Source: Nitrospira sp.
GTDB lineage: Bacteria > Nitrospirota > Nitrospiria > Nitrospirales > Nitrospiraceae
DNA: 64,000 nt
Assembly (NCBI GenBank): GCA_029194675.1
Contig: JARFXP010000004.1
Location: forward strand, 313,938-377,937
Direction of reading: 5' to 3'
This document shows positions 54,042 through 61,382 of the stretch, in pieces (positions within the stretch are counted from its first letter, which is position 1; the number at the start of each line of letters is the position of its first letter). A model generated the notes under the pieces. The model did no database searches, was not told the origin of the DNA, and saw only the letters and a program-made list of their open reading frames with translations. Position numbers and translations under genes: made by a program.

Positions 54042-55088
54042 TCAACCTGAACCTACTGAAGGCTGCACTGCTTTGAGCGGCACACTGGTCCAGGTCGTGC
54101 CTGCATCGGTCGAACGATAGAGACCGCTGCCATTCGTGCCGGCATAGAGCATCTGCGGATTTTTAGGATTCATAGCCAAGGCGCGAATGTTGAGCGTTGC
54201 AATGCCCTGGTTCATGGCCCGCCAGGTCTTCCCGCCATCCGAACTTTTCCACACCCCTTTCGGACCACCGACATAGAGCTGTGACGGTTCCGTAGGGTGA
54301 AGCAGAATACTGCTGATAAAGGGATCCGTGAGGGATTGTCCGATCCGCTCCCACTGCTCTCCACTGTTCGTGGTGCGAAAGAGCCCTTTGGTCGTGCCCG
54401 CATAGACGATATCGGGATTCGTCCGATCAATTTCAATAGCATTGACGCCCAGCGCCATGGATGCCATCAGCTCACTCTCCGGAATCAGCCCATTGTTGAC
54501 CTTCTTCCACGACATCGCCCCATCGTCAGTACGATACATCCCGCCTGTCGTGCCACCGTACAGGATGGTGGGATCCTTGGGATTGATGGCAATGGACGTC
54601 ACGATGTGCACTTCCTTCATCCCGTTCATCCGTTCTTCCCATTCACGACCGGCGTCTTTTGTGAGGAAGGCACCGACGGTCGTCGCAATATAGATCTTTT
54701 CGCTCAGGGCTGGATGGAACACAAACTGATTCACGAACGAGACATGTTCCTTCAATCCGACATTATGTGGGAGCCAATGTTGGCCGCCGTCCGGACTCTT
54801 GTAGACCGCGTCCCCCATCGTGCCGGCATAAATCGTGGCCGGCAGGAGAGGATCGATCGCGAGCGTGGTCACTCGGCGCGCGCTGAAACTTGGGAATCGC
54901 TCCCAGGTCCCGCCGCCGTCGCGGGACTTGTAGACGGCATCATTCGTGGCGACATAGAGAATGTTCGTGTTCGTCGGATGGAGCGCGATCGAAACGATAG
55001 ACTCGCTTTCTTTTTGGCAGCTGGTTGCACCTAATCCAATAAGCACAAGACCGAAGAAGAGCAGCCGAAAGTGATGGAGAATCGGCAT
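54042..55088 (-). CDS. BNR/YCF48-like beta-propeller lipoprotein
   Basis: 348 residues. Signal peptide with lipobox GATSC (Cys about 24). Seven or so repeats of about 45 residues follow, each with a Ser/Asp box-like pattern: VYKSRDGGGTWERF, VYKSPDGGQHWLPH, FLTKDAGREWEERM, MYRTDDGAMSWKKV, LFRTTNSGEQWERI, VWKSSDGGKTWRAM and LYRSTDAGTTWTSV. The sialidase/sortilin-like propeller binds proteins or glycans; catalytic neuraminidase residues are not evident. In other bacteria such lipoproteins are assembly factors. Alone on its strand. Confidence 0.82.
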   Translation of the reverse strand: MPILHHFRLLFFGLVLIGLGATSCQKESESIVSIALHPTNTNILYVATNDAVYKSRDGGGTWERFPSFSARRVTTLAIDPLLPATIYAGTMGDAVYKSPDGGQHWLPHNVGLKEHVSFVNQFVFHPALSEKIYIATTVGAFLTKDAGREWEERMNGMKEVHIVTSIAINPKDPTILYGGTTGGMYRTDDGAMSWKKVNNGLIPESELMASMALGVNAIEIDRTNPDIVYAGTTKGLFRTTNSGEQWERIGQSLTDPFISSILLHPTEPSQLYVGGPKGVWKSSDGGKTWRAMNQGIATLNIRALAMNPKNPQMLYAGTNGSGLYRSTDAGTTWTSVPLKAVQPSVGSG

Positions 55089-55410
55089 GGTGGCGGGACC
55101 TAATCATAGCGACCAGACGAGAGTCAAGGCGACAGCCGAGCCTCTGCCAAACACCGGTGGATGAATCACTAGACCTGGGAGCGGAGACGCCATCACGTCC
55201 ACGGGTCTGCCGTCCAGCGCAGGTCTTATGCGGCACCAGATAAGATCCCCACAGACAAGACTTCGCCGAGGGAAAGTTATATCTCACAGGCTAGGTTACG
55301 CAGTCCTATTGCGAGGAATCCGAGGTGGACTTATACTGACTTTTGCCTTATCCGAGGACTTATACGGAACCAGATGAGGCATAGTTTGCGTCGGGTCACA
55401 AGGACATGCC
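55089..55410. other. Intergenic, no gene seen
   Basis: 320 bases between the divergent propeller lipoprotein and DUF4160 genes. No coding frame with support. Two repeated ttatac-type words near 55327-55366 (gacttatactgac, gacttatacggaac) may belong to a promoter for DUF4160. Confidence 0.4.
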
Positions 55411-55677
55411 ATGCCCATCATCTCGATGTTTTACGGCATCATCATTCGGATGTACTTACTCGACAGCAAGCATCACCATCTGCCTCACATCCACGCCAGA
55501 TATGGAGAGTTCGAGGCATCGATCGGTATTGGGGACGCCGAAATCCTTGCCGGTGAGTTGCCACGCAAGCAATTGCGCCTGGTTCAAGCATGGATCTAAC
55601 TGCACCGGGATGAATTGATGGCCGATTGGGAACTCGCTGTCAGCGGAGAACATCCTTACAAAATTGATCCCCTCTAA
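55411..55677 (+). pseudogene. DUF4160 protein with in-frame stop
   Basis: Reads MPIISMFYGIIIRMYLLDSK, then HLPHIHARYGEFEASIGIGD and LVQAWI, followed by TAA (55597-55599), and then continues in the same frame LHRDELMADWELAV and HPYKIDPL to TAA at 55675. The family has Glu at the stop, so GAA to TAA is the likely change. All other DUF4160 landmarks are kept. DUF4160 genes commonly pair with DUF2442, and one lies 200 bases downstream. Together these pairs behave like small toxin-antitoxin-type modules. The 62-residue product lacks its last third. Confidence 0.85.
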
Positions 55678-55877
55678 GGTGCAACTATCCCCAATCCGAA
55701 AATAAAATTCGTCTATTGGTTTATTCCGCGGGTCCTGTCATGGCGAACAGCCCCACCGTGCTCACTCCACCCATCCCCCAGTGGGGCCCTTCCGTTGCGC
55801 GCGGTGGGGCGCCCCGTTCGCCACGTCACCCGCAGCGTTTATGCGATCTGTTGTCAAAATTATTTCGGACTAGGGCT

Positions 55878-56168
55878 ATGTATTGGGATGTAGAAAGTGT
55901 AACGCCGCTCTCAGATTACCGTTTGTACGTGGAACTAACCGATGGTCGGCGAGGCATCTTCGATGTCAAACCGTATCTCGACCACGGCGTATTTCGTGAA
56001 TTGCGCAACCCGGATTATTTCAGGCAGGTGGGCATCGTTTTCGGCGCTTTGACGTGGCCTCACCAGCAGGATATTGCGCCGGAAACCTTGCTTGCCGAAC
56101 TCGTCCCGGTGGATGCCGCACCTAACGAAGCACTTCAGAGGGACAGACCGCAAGCAGCGCGCCCTTGA
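55878..56168 (+). CDS. DUF2442 protein ending in an attC-like site
   Basis: 96 residues from ATG at 55878 (YWDVESVTPLSDYRLYVELT, GRRGIFDVKPYLDHGVF, FGALTWPHQQDIAPETL, which match DUF2442). The last 18 residues (AAPNEALQRDRPQAARP) are translated from the attC-like site at 56120-56197, so the native stop has been lost to read-through or the cassette simply ends inside its recombination site, as happens in integron cassettes. The frame extends upstream to 55716 but lacks support. Likely partner of DUF4160. Confidence 0.75.
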   Translation: MYWDVESVTPLSDYRLYVELTDGRRGIFDVKPYLDHGVFRELRNPDYFRQVGIVFGALTWPHQQDIAPETLLAELVPVDAAPNEALQRDRPQAARP

Positions 56169-56197
56169 AATTCGCCGTTAAGTGCTTATGTAAACAA
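56120..56197 (+). other. attC-like site 1
   Basis: Starts acctaacgaagcacttcag, where ACCTAAC matches RYYYAAC, and ends cgttaagtgcttatgtaaac. The arms aagcactt/aagtgctt are inverted around a GC-rich centre. The right core is degenerate (GTAAAC where GTTRRRY is expected). Length of about 78 bases fits. The position at the end of DUF2442 is as in a cassette. Confidence 0.55.
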
Positions 56198-56230
56198 CCG
56201 GCCGGAGTTACATGATGATGAGGTGGAACC

Positions 56231-56578
56231 GTGAAAACCGTCGTTCTTGACGTTCGCTCCCCAAACAAAGCGATGGCTGACTTTGTCCGTGTCTGGAAAA
56301 CAGGGAAGGGTGAGAAAGCCGCGCGCATTACCTTCGCCACACCGGAACTTCTCTGGAAAGTGCTGACGGCAAAACGCTGGCAATTGCTGAAGGCCATGCG
56401 CGGAGCCGGCCCTCTGTCGATTCGCGAAGCAGCGCGGCGTGTCGGACGAGATGCGAAGGCCGTCCACACGGATGTGACGGCGCTGTTAAGCGCCGGAGTG
56501 CTCGATCGAGTCGAGGATGGTCGGATAATTTTTCCGTTCGACTCCGTGAAAGTCGAGTTCCTTCTTCATGCCGCATAA
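56231..56578 (+). CDS. HVO_A0114-like winged-helix antitoxin/regulator
   Basis: 115 residues starting at GTG after GAGGTGG. An N-terminal part FVRVWKTGKGEKAARITFAT is typical of this group; the DNA-binding helix-turn-helix is LSIREAARRVGRDAKAVHTD followed by VTALLSAGVLDRVEDGRIIF. Such genes sit beside a DUF6516 (TumE-like) toxin in many genomes, acting as antitoxin. Here no toxin is recognised upstream (the preceding gene is DUF2442), so it appears orphaned or its partner is lost. It begins right after attC-like site 1. Confidence 0.78.
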   Translation: MKTVVLDVRSPNKAMADFVRVWKTGKGEKAARITFATPELLWKVLTAKRWQLLKAMRGAGPLSIREAARRVGRDAKAVHTDVTALLSAGVLDRVEDGRIIFPFDSVKVEFLLHAA

Positions 56579-56665
56579 ATCGTCGTGCTGCGACAGACAC
56601 CGGACCGCTGCGCAGCAGCGGCCGTCCGGAACATCATGTGGCGGCTGGCTCGTGCGTGCGCAGGG

Positions 56666-56827
56666 AACAGCGGACTGTCGCAGGCAGAGTTTGTTGCAGC
56701 GCTGAGTGTTTCGAAGCATCCCCTGGAACAATGGGAACAAGGCTGCCGCAAACCATCCGGCGCCGCAAAACAACTGTTGAAGATTTCCGAGCGGCACGCC
56801 GAGGTTCTCGTTGAGGTAGCGGCATGA
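56666..56827 (+). pseudogene. C-terminal HTH antitoxin fragment
   Basis: The frame contains NSGLSQAEFVAALSVSKHPL followed by EQWEQGCRKPSGAAKQLLKI and ISERHAEVLVEVAA. This is the HTH and tail of a HigA-like antitoxin; the same tail occurs in the MITE-split antitoxin at 57713-57815. The first 45 or so residues are missing and the upstream frame is unrelated. No toxin neighbour. It may be expressed only as a remnant. Confidence 0.7.
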
Positions 56828-56907
56828 CCGACATAGGAAATCTTCGTATACTGACCGTTGAAAAGGATGAGATGATACACATCACAAGGTCTGACCCTTA
56901 GCTTGTG
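56725..56907 (+). repeat. 183-bp duplicated segment, copy 1
   Basis: Equal in length to 57713-57895 and alignable end to end (ggaacaatgggaacaagg... to cccttagcttgtg). Covers the antitoxin tail and 80 bases after its stop. The two copies differ by scattered substitutions, so the duplication is not recent. Confidence 0.75.
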
Positions 56908-56910
56908 CCG

Positions 56911-57013
56911 CGTGTGGGCGTACAATCCGGAAAACCAATGGGCAGCATTAATCACGGTCTATCGGCCAGATCCTGATCGATGGATTGACTGGAAAATAAG
57001 GGTGAAGACATGA
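56911..57013 (+). pseudogene. DUF4258 toxin fragment (C-terminal)
   Basis: The plus strand reads RVWAYNPENQWAALITVYRP then DPDRWIDWKIRVKT before TGA. This is the end of DUF4258 (a RelE-like fold with the ITVYxPDxxxW signature). It overlaps the next gene as ATGA and so was its toxin partner. The first two thirds are replaced by the end of the 183-bp repeat. Inactive, but the pair layout is still visible. Confidence 0.75.
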
Positions 57014-57288
57014 AGCCTTTTGAAAAGTGTCCTGTGTGCGGTGGTGAGCTAGAACACAAACTGGTAGAAAAACTCCTCAGAGGCGGAGGCAATACCGTTT
57101 CCATAAAAGTTGCCGCCGAGGTCTGCCTCCATTGTGGCGAACGGCTCTATGCCGAAGATGTCGTGAAATCATTTGAAGAAATTCGAGGGAAACTCCGTCA
57201 GCACGAATTTAGCCACTTCAGAACACTGGGGCAATCGTTCACGGTTGAAGAGAATTGGCCGAACAAAGCCATCCAACCGACCGCTTAA
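57010..57288 (+). CDS. YgiT-type zinc-finger antitoxin-like protein, cassette-ended
   Basis: 92 residues. CPVCGGELEHKLVEKLLRGG and AEVCLHCGERLYAEDVVKSF show two CxxC pairs of a YgiT/MqsA-like zinc domain, as in antitoxins of DUF4258 or MqsR-type toxins. No HTH domain follows, so it is the one-domain form. The C-terminal residues PNKAIQPTA are translated from the attC-like site at 57258-57312. Coupled by ATGA to the DUF4258 fragment. It is expected to fold but has no full toxin partner here. Confidence 0.78.
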   Translation: MKPFEKCPVCGGELEHKLVEKLLRGGGNTVSIKVAAEVCLHCGERLYAEDVVKSFEEIRGKLRQHEFSHFRTLGQSFTVEENWPNKAIQPTA

Positions 57289-57312
57289 CCCGCCGCATAA
57301 CGCTTGTTACGC
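57258..57312 (+). other. attC-like site 2
   Basis: gccgaacaaagcc at the left and ataacgcttgttacgc at the right: aacaaagc pairs with gcttgtt. Outer boxes are GCCGAAC and GTTACGC, each one mismatch from the consensus. 55 bases in length. Same orientation as site 1. Translation of the site gives the PNKAIQPTA tail, a tag often seen on proteins encoded by cassettes. Confidence 0.5.
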
Positions 57313-57339
57313 GCGACAGAGGTGGCGAGGCATTTCGAC

Positions 57340-57815
57340 ATGAATAAGAGGCTGACCGGTAAGGCACTTGCCAACTTCGAAGCTAAAGGCGATGTGTGGC
57401 AAGAAGTCCTGGATAGCGTACGGGAGATCAAGGCCAGCAGCGGAAAGCGGAAGCGCATTGAAGCCAAGTCCTACGTCGTTCGCCTGCGGCGGAAAAGCTG
57501 CCTCTCGCAGGCGGAATTTGCCGCAGTGCTCGGCCTGTCGAAGCGCACCCTAGCGCGCATTATTCACGACGGTTCGTCGCGAAATCGCGCAGTCGCCAAG
57601 CGAGACAGGTGCGCGGAGCCGTGAGGAAGGGAGTCATACTTGAAACAGTATGTCGACCGACCGAGCGGCGAATCCGCGATTGCAGCAGAAGCGTTCGTGA
57701 ATAATGCGCGCTGGAGCAATGGGAGCAAGGCCGCCGCAAGCCGTCCGGCGCCGCGAAGCAGCTCCTAAAGATTGCCGAGCGCCATCCGAAAGTTCTCGTT
57801 GAAGTGGCGGCGTGA
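57340..57815 (+). pseudogene. HigA-like antitoxin split by MITE-like insertion
   Basis: Two exons-like parts: 57340-57551 (MNKRLTGKALANFEAKGDVW, then SYVVRLRRKSCLSQAEFAAV and LGLSKRT) and 57713-57815 (LEQWEQGRRKPSGAAKQLLK to VLVEVAA). Joined exactly at 57551/57713 they give a frame of 104 residues with a complete HTH (SQAEFAAVLGLSKRTLEQWE). The 161-bp element between them has 18-bp perfect inverted ends. As it stands the product stops after about 95 residues with a foreign tail. No toxin partner is recognised. Confidence 0.9.
57552..57712. mobile_element. 161-bp MITE-like element
   Basis: Perfect 18-bp terminal inverted repeats, AGCGCGCATTATTCACGA. No coding capacity. Removing it restores the antitoxin frame exactly, with no extra bases; target duplication is absent or at most the 2 bases CT. 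A matching autonomous transposase is not in this window. The palindrome continues partially inside (caatcgcgg against cgaaatcgcg). Confidence 0.88.
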
Positions 57816-57895
57816 GCGACGTCGGAAATCTTCGCATACGGACCGTTCAAACGGATGAGACGATGCAAATAGCAAGGTCTGTCCCTTAGCTTGTG
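57713..57895 (+). repeat. 183-bp duplicated segment, copy 2
   Basis: Pairs with 56725-56907. It begins exactly at the right boundary of the MITE-like element, which is where the shared antitoxin tail begins; the copies extend through ttagcttgtg. After 57895 the sequences differ. Confidence 0.75.
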
Positions 57896-58088
57896 ACTCG
57901 GTGCTTCTCACTCCGGCGTCTGAGTCGTTGACGGTTAGTGCCGAGCGGTCGCTGTTTGTCGCGCGTCGAACCTGTGCGACCCCCGGCTTTGTGATGCTCT
58001 CCAATCTAGGGTCGCTGCTCAGATCGTTTCACTGTCAAACACTGACGGAAACATCTGAGCAAAGAGTCAAAGCATAAAGTGCACAGTG

Positions 58089-59729
58089 TTAGGGCAGGTC
58101 CTGGACGAGACGGAAACCAAGGAAGTTGAACCGGTAGTCGGTGAGGCTCCAGTTCCGGGACGACGTGCGCAGGCCCACCGGTATGTTGTCCCAGGCACCA
58201 CCACGGATCGCGCGCCGGTTGCAGTCGCCGCCATTCGTCGCTAACCAGGCCGAGCCATCCGATGGGGCGCCTTCGTAATCCCAGTGCTGGCAATCCTCCA
58301 CCCATTCCCACACATTGCCGCTCATGTCGTAGAGGCCGAGTCCATTTGGTTGCTTGCTGCCAACCGGCTCAGTCTTGTTTGCCTCATACACCGCATACTT
58401 CTTCAATTGGCTCTCCTCAGAAGTCCCAGCCCACGTCTGGTCTTGTCCACCGCTTCGCGCCGCATATTCCCACTCTGCTTCCGTGGGGAGCCGATAGCGC
58501 TTGCCGGTCTGTTGGGACAACCACTGGGCATAGGCCTGCGCGTCATTCCACGACACGGTCACGACCGGGCGCGACCCACGCCCCAAATTCTCGTCGTCTG
58601 GCAATGGGCGCCCGGTTGCCCGAGCAAAGCGGTCGTACTCGTCAAAGGTCGTTTCATACCGAGCGATCGCGAATGGTTGGGTGATGTGAACTTTGTGCCA
58701 AGGACCTGGGGGGGACCAACCCTTCAACGTCAACACTGATTCTGCTCTTCTCATGAATGACCCAGGCGCAATCCGGACCATCGCCGGGCTGGGGACCGCA
58801 GAAAACGAGGGGGTTGGAATTCTGACTGGCTGTACGGGCTTCGCTTGTCGCCCTTGGCCAGGGAGTATGAATACAAATTCTCCCTTATCTGCGCTGAGCG
58901 ACCAGTGTTGGGGATGTTGTAGGCTCCCGTTCAGCACCGCTTCCTTAATAACTCGCTCGGCAAGAAATTGATAGAGCTCTGATGTGAGAATAATCCCATC
59001 GGCATTCCCGTCGGCTGTCCCTTTGCTCAATCCTTCAAGAAGAAAGTGGGTCAGCAAACTCTGCTCCCATTTCGCAATCTCCAGGGCTTCTTGATTCGCC
59101 TGGCCGGCAACAATGAGCTGCCGACTCGGTTCCTTGGTAATCTGTTTCAGATACATTTCTGTCATTGGGTTACTGCCCTCGGGGTCAATCCCCTTGGTGT
59201 TTAAGCCGATGATTCCGCTGTAACAGGAGTCCACGATAAATAGGACATGTTTGGCAGGCCAGGCATTAGCCCACTCTTGAACCCGGCTCATGCTGATCGC
59301 GGTTGAAGACAAGTCCTGAGGGTTTGCTTCGATCGGGAGTAGATAGCCGTGCCGTTGCCCCGCGCCAAACTGCTCATCTTTACCATGTCCCGAAAAGAAG
59401 ATCAGCACACGATCATCGGCACCCAATTGTTTGGGCAGCTGCGTTCCCAGCACCCTTTCGATCGATTGGCGGGTCGTGGCTGTTGGCGATACCAGGCGGG
59501 TGACCGCGAACCCCTGCTGCGCCAGCAGATCGCCGACGGCCATCGCATCCTTAATCGCATACTGAAGCGGCTTCACGTTCTGGTAGTCATTAATGCCGAT
59601 GACGACAGCCCAGTTCTTGCCTTGGGTTGGAGATTGTTCAGCAGCGGAACGCGCCGGGAGTTGGACCAGCACCAGCAGCAGAATGGAGAGGACAGTAAGA
59701 CCAGGGATACGACTACGCATGCGAGACAC
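58089..59729 (-). CDS. Secreted caspase-like protease fused to FGE-sulfatase domain
   Basis: 546 residues. Signal peptide (LTVLSILLLVLVQLPARSAA), then a peptidase C14 domain: NWAVVIGINDYQNVKPLQYA, VLIFFSGHGKDEQ (His115) and VLFIVDSCYSG (Cys169), so the catalytic pair is complete. From about 315 an FGE/SUMF1-like domain: MVRIAPGSFMRRAES, YRLPTEAEWEYAARSGGQ, YDMSGNVWEWVEDCQHWDYE and RAIRGGAWDNIPVGLRTSSR. Bacterial caspase-FGE fusions are thought to act in envelope or stress roles; FGE domains outside sulfatase maturation often bind ligands. It starts 3 bases after the partner gene at 59733 and is translated with it. Confidence 0.88.
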   Translation of the reverse strand: MSRMRSRIPGLTVLSILLLVLVQLPARSAAEQSPTQGKNWAVVIGINDYQNVKPLQYAIKDAMAVGDLLAQQGFAVTRLVSPTATTRQSIERVLGTQLPKQLGADDRVLIFFSGHGKDEQFGAGQRHGYLLPIEANPQDLSSTAISMSRVQEWANAWPAKHVLFIVDSCYSGIIGLNTKGIDPEGSNPMTEMYLKQITKEPSRQLIVAGQANQEALEIAKWEQSLLTHFLLEGLSKGTADGNADGIILTSELYQFLAERVIKEAVLNGSLQHPQHWSLSADKGEFVFILPGQGRQAKPVQPVRIPTPSFSAVPSPAMVRIAPGSFMRRAESVLTLKGWSPPGPWHKVHITQPFAIARYETTFDEYDRFARATGRPLPDDENLGRGSRPVVTVSWNDAQAYAQWLSQQTGKRYRLPTEAEWEYAARSGGQDQTWAGTSEESQLKKYAVYEANKTEPVGSKQPNGLGLYDMSGNVWEWVEDCQHWDYEGAPSDGSAWLATNGGDCNRRAIRGGAWDNIPVGLRTSSRNWSLTDYRFNFLGFRLVQDLP

Positions 59730-59732
59730 CGG

Positions 59733-60218
59733 TCAGGGTTGCTTGGCTGCTGCCAGAAGGCCCGCGATAATCGATGACAACTCCGAGCTGGACCCGGCCT
59801 TCTGCACGTAGGACTCTACTTCCCCATTGGGTTTCCGAACGAGGACCTGCCCGCGATCCAGCGACTGGTTTTCGATGATCTTGATCGTGGGGCCCTGCAT
59901 GTCCACGATGAGCCCGCCATGCTGGGTATCTTTCAGCGTCTTGACGATCGCGTCAGCCAGTGCAGACAGCGCCGCGACCCCGACGGTGACATATAACAAG
60001 ACCGCCGCTGGATTCTTTGTGTTCGGGTCTTTCTCCCGCACCGGTCCCACCTGGCCTCCCTGCTCGTTGAGGAAGTTCCGCTGAGTATTCAGCGCCGCAG
60101 AGTTCTTCGATTCCCATTCGAACTGAACGGTCCTGAGGTCGGATGCTCGTGGTTGTTCGATAGCGATCGGAGAGAGCACGAGTGCCAGAGCGAGCAGACA
60201 CACAACAGCGGATCTCAT
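59733..60218 (-). CDS. Exported membrane partner of caspase-like protein, unknown
   Basis: 161 residues. Signal peptide at the start (SAVVCLLALALVLSPIAIEQ), polar middle with an N-Q-rich stretch, then one membrane-type segment (AAVLLYVTVGVAALSALADAIV) and a C-terminal part IKIIENQSLDRGQVLVRKPN. The ATG at 60218 is preceded by GAGGAG 7 bases upstream; the open frame runs 41 codons further without support. Three bases separate its stop from the caspase-like start, so both should be made together. It may tether or regulate the protease. No known family. Confidence 0.72.
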   Translation of the reverse strand: MRSAVVCLLALALVLSPIAIEQPRASDLRTVQFEWESKNSAALNTQRNFLNEQGGQVGPVREKDPNTKNPAAVLLYVTVGVAALSALADAIVKTLKDTQHGGLIVDMQGPTIKIIENQSLDRGQVLVRKPNGEVESYVQKAGSSSELSSIIAGLLAAAKQP

Positions 60219-60837
60219 CACGCAACTCCTCGCAGGTGCGGTGCCTTTCCTTTGGAAACGAATAGGCTGTCGAGAACCCAGGTACGCTATTCTACTCACT
60301 TCGCCAGTTTCGTCAACTGGCCGCTTTGGTGCCATGTGCATGCATGGTGTCAGACATGACTATTGATGGCTTCATGATGGTCAACCTCAACAATCGCGAC
60401 TTCATTCCGAACTCCGGCGAACGCCCGCGGCAGGGTGACACGATCAGCACGGCGTTTGTGGAGTCGACCGTCACTCACGTCGTCAAGAGACAGGAAAAGT
60501 ACCGAGAGTCTTTTTTCGATATGACCATGCTTGAAAACAAGCGGGAAAATAAACGGGGTCGGGAGTCTTTGTTTGATCGTCAAGAAAAATATGAAGAGGT
60601 CGGTGGGGCGCCAAGTTGATAGCCCTTGACGTGTCGCGGTGCGACAGTATGTGAGCCTTGATCGCGTTTCAGAGAAGCACCCGACCAACAGTGCAAGCCC
60701 AATAGTGGTGCTCATTCAGGGTGTGGCGACGGAGCTGAAATGTCGGGTCTGACTCAACCAAGGCTGAAATACTTCCCTGGAGAGATTGCCGGCCCAAACC
60801 CCTTTCTTACCCAATCCCATGCCGTACCGTGGCTGCG
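60219..60837. other. Repeat-bearing intergenic stretch
   Basis: A plus-strand frame at 60326-60619 reads MTIDGFMMVNLNNRDF and then EKYRESFFDMTMLENKREN. It overlaps dispersed repeat C (60489-60539) and has no ribosome site, so it looks like left-over mobile DNA rather than a gene. At 7407-7419 a related ggcatgactattgac word occurs in another context. No promoter is evident between 60620 and 60837. Confidence 0.45.
60489..60539 (+). repeat. Dispersed repeat C, copy 1
   Basis: gacaggaaaagtaccgagag followed by tcttttttcgatatgaccat and gcttgaaaaca. The second copy lies at 62896-62945 in the same orientation. Both are translated in one frame as KYRESFFDMTMLEN / RYQESFLDTTTLEN, which suggests decay from a common coding sequence. 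Confidence 0.6.
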
Positions 60838-61125
60838 TCACGACATATTGTCCAGCATGCTGTTCACAGCCGCTTCAAGTACCAGCAGCTTGCGCTGAAC
60901 GATATCCCAGACGATCTCACCATCAATTCCAAAGTATTCGTGAATTAAAATGTCCCTCAGCCCTGCGATCTTTTTCCGGTCGACAGTGGGGGAACGCTTG
61001 CGAGCCTCCTCAGGGAGATGTTTCGCGGCTTCCCCAATTACTTCCAAATTTCGCACGACTGCATCGAAGGTCTTGTCCTCTTGAAGGAAGACCGCCAGGG
61101 AGAGACCACTTGTATACGACTTCAC
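60838..61125 (-). pseudogene. HepT-like (DUF86) toxin, 5'-truncated, no MntA
   Basis: 95 codons. Core features remain: TFDAVVRNLEVIGEAAKHLP, and RDILIHEYFGIDGEIVWDIV with the R-x4-H motif that cleaves RNA in HepT toxins. About 20 N-terminal residues (the first helix) are missing: the frame starts at GTG with SYTSGLSLAVFLQEDKTFDA, where intact proteins have a longer lead. No MntA nucleotidyltransferase gene precedes it, so toxin and antitoxin are separated. Divergent from the TSUP gene. Confidence 0.7.
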
Positions 61126-61382
61126 TTTCTGAAGAAGTCTTGGGGGCTGGCATGCGTATTGACTTATTCTCCCATTGTTCTCCCCTCCCTTCCCCCTTGG
61201 CAGCCGTCAGGAACAACTTCACTTCGCTGATGTCGCGCTGGTCTGTCTTCGTCCCCGAATAAAACCGCTGTTTCGGCAAATGACTAGGAATAGCGTCTAC
61301 CGCCATGGATCGTGAAGCAGTAGGCATCTGAAACATCCTATAATCCTTCAGGATACTTGTTCCGCCCTCCTGGAGATACCCC

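Noticed and set aside
60326..60619. 98-codon frame including repeat C
   Set aside because: No start signal and it is made of repeat sequence; probably a decayed coding region.
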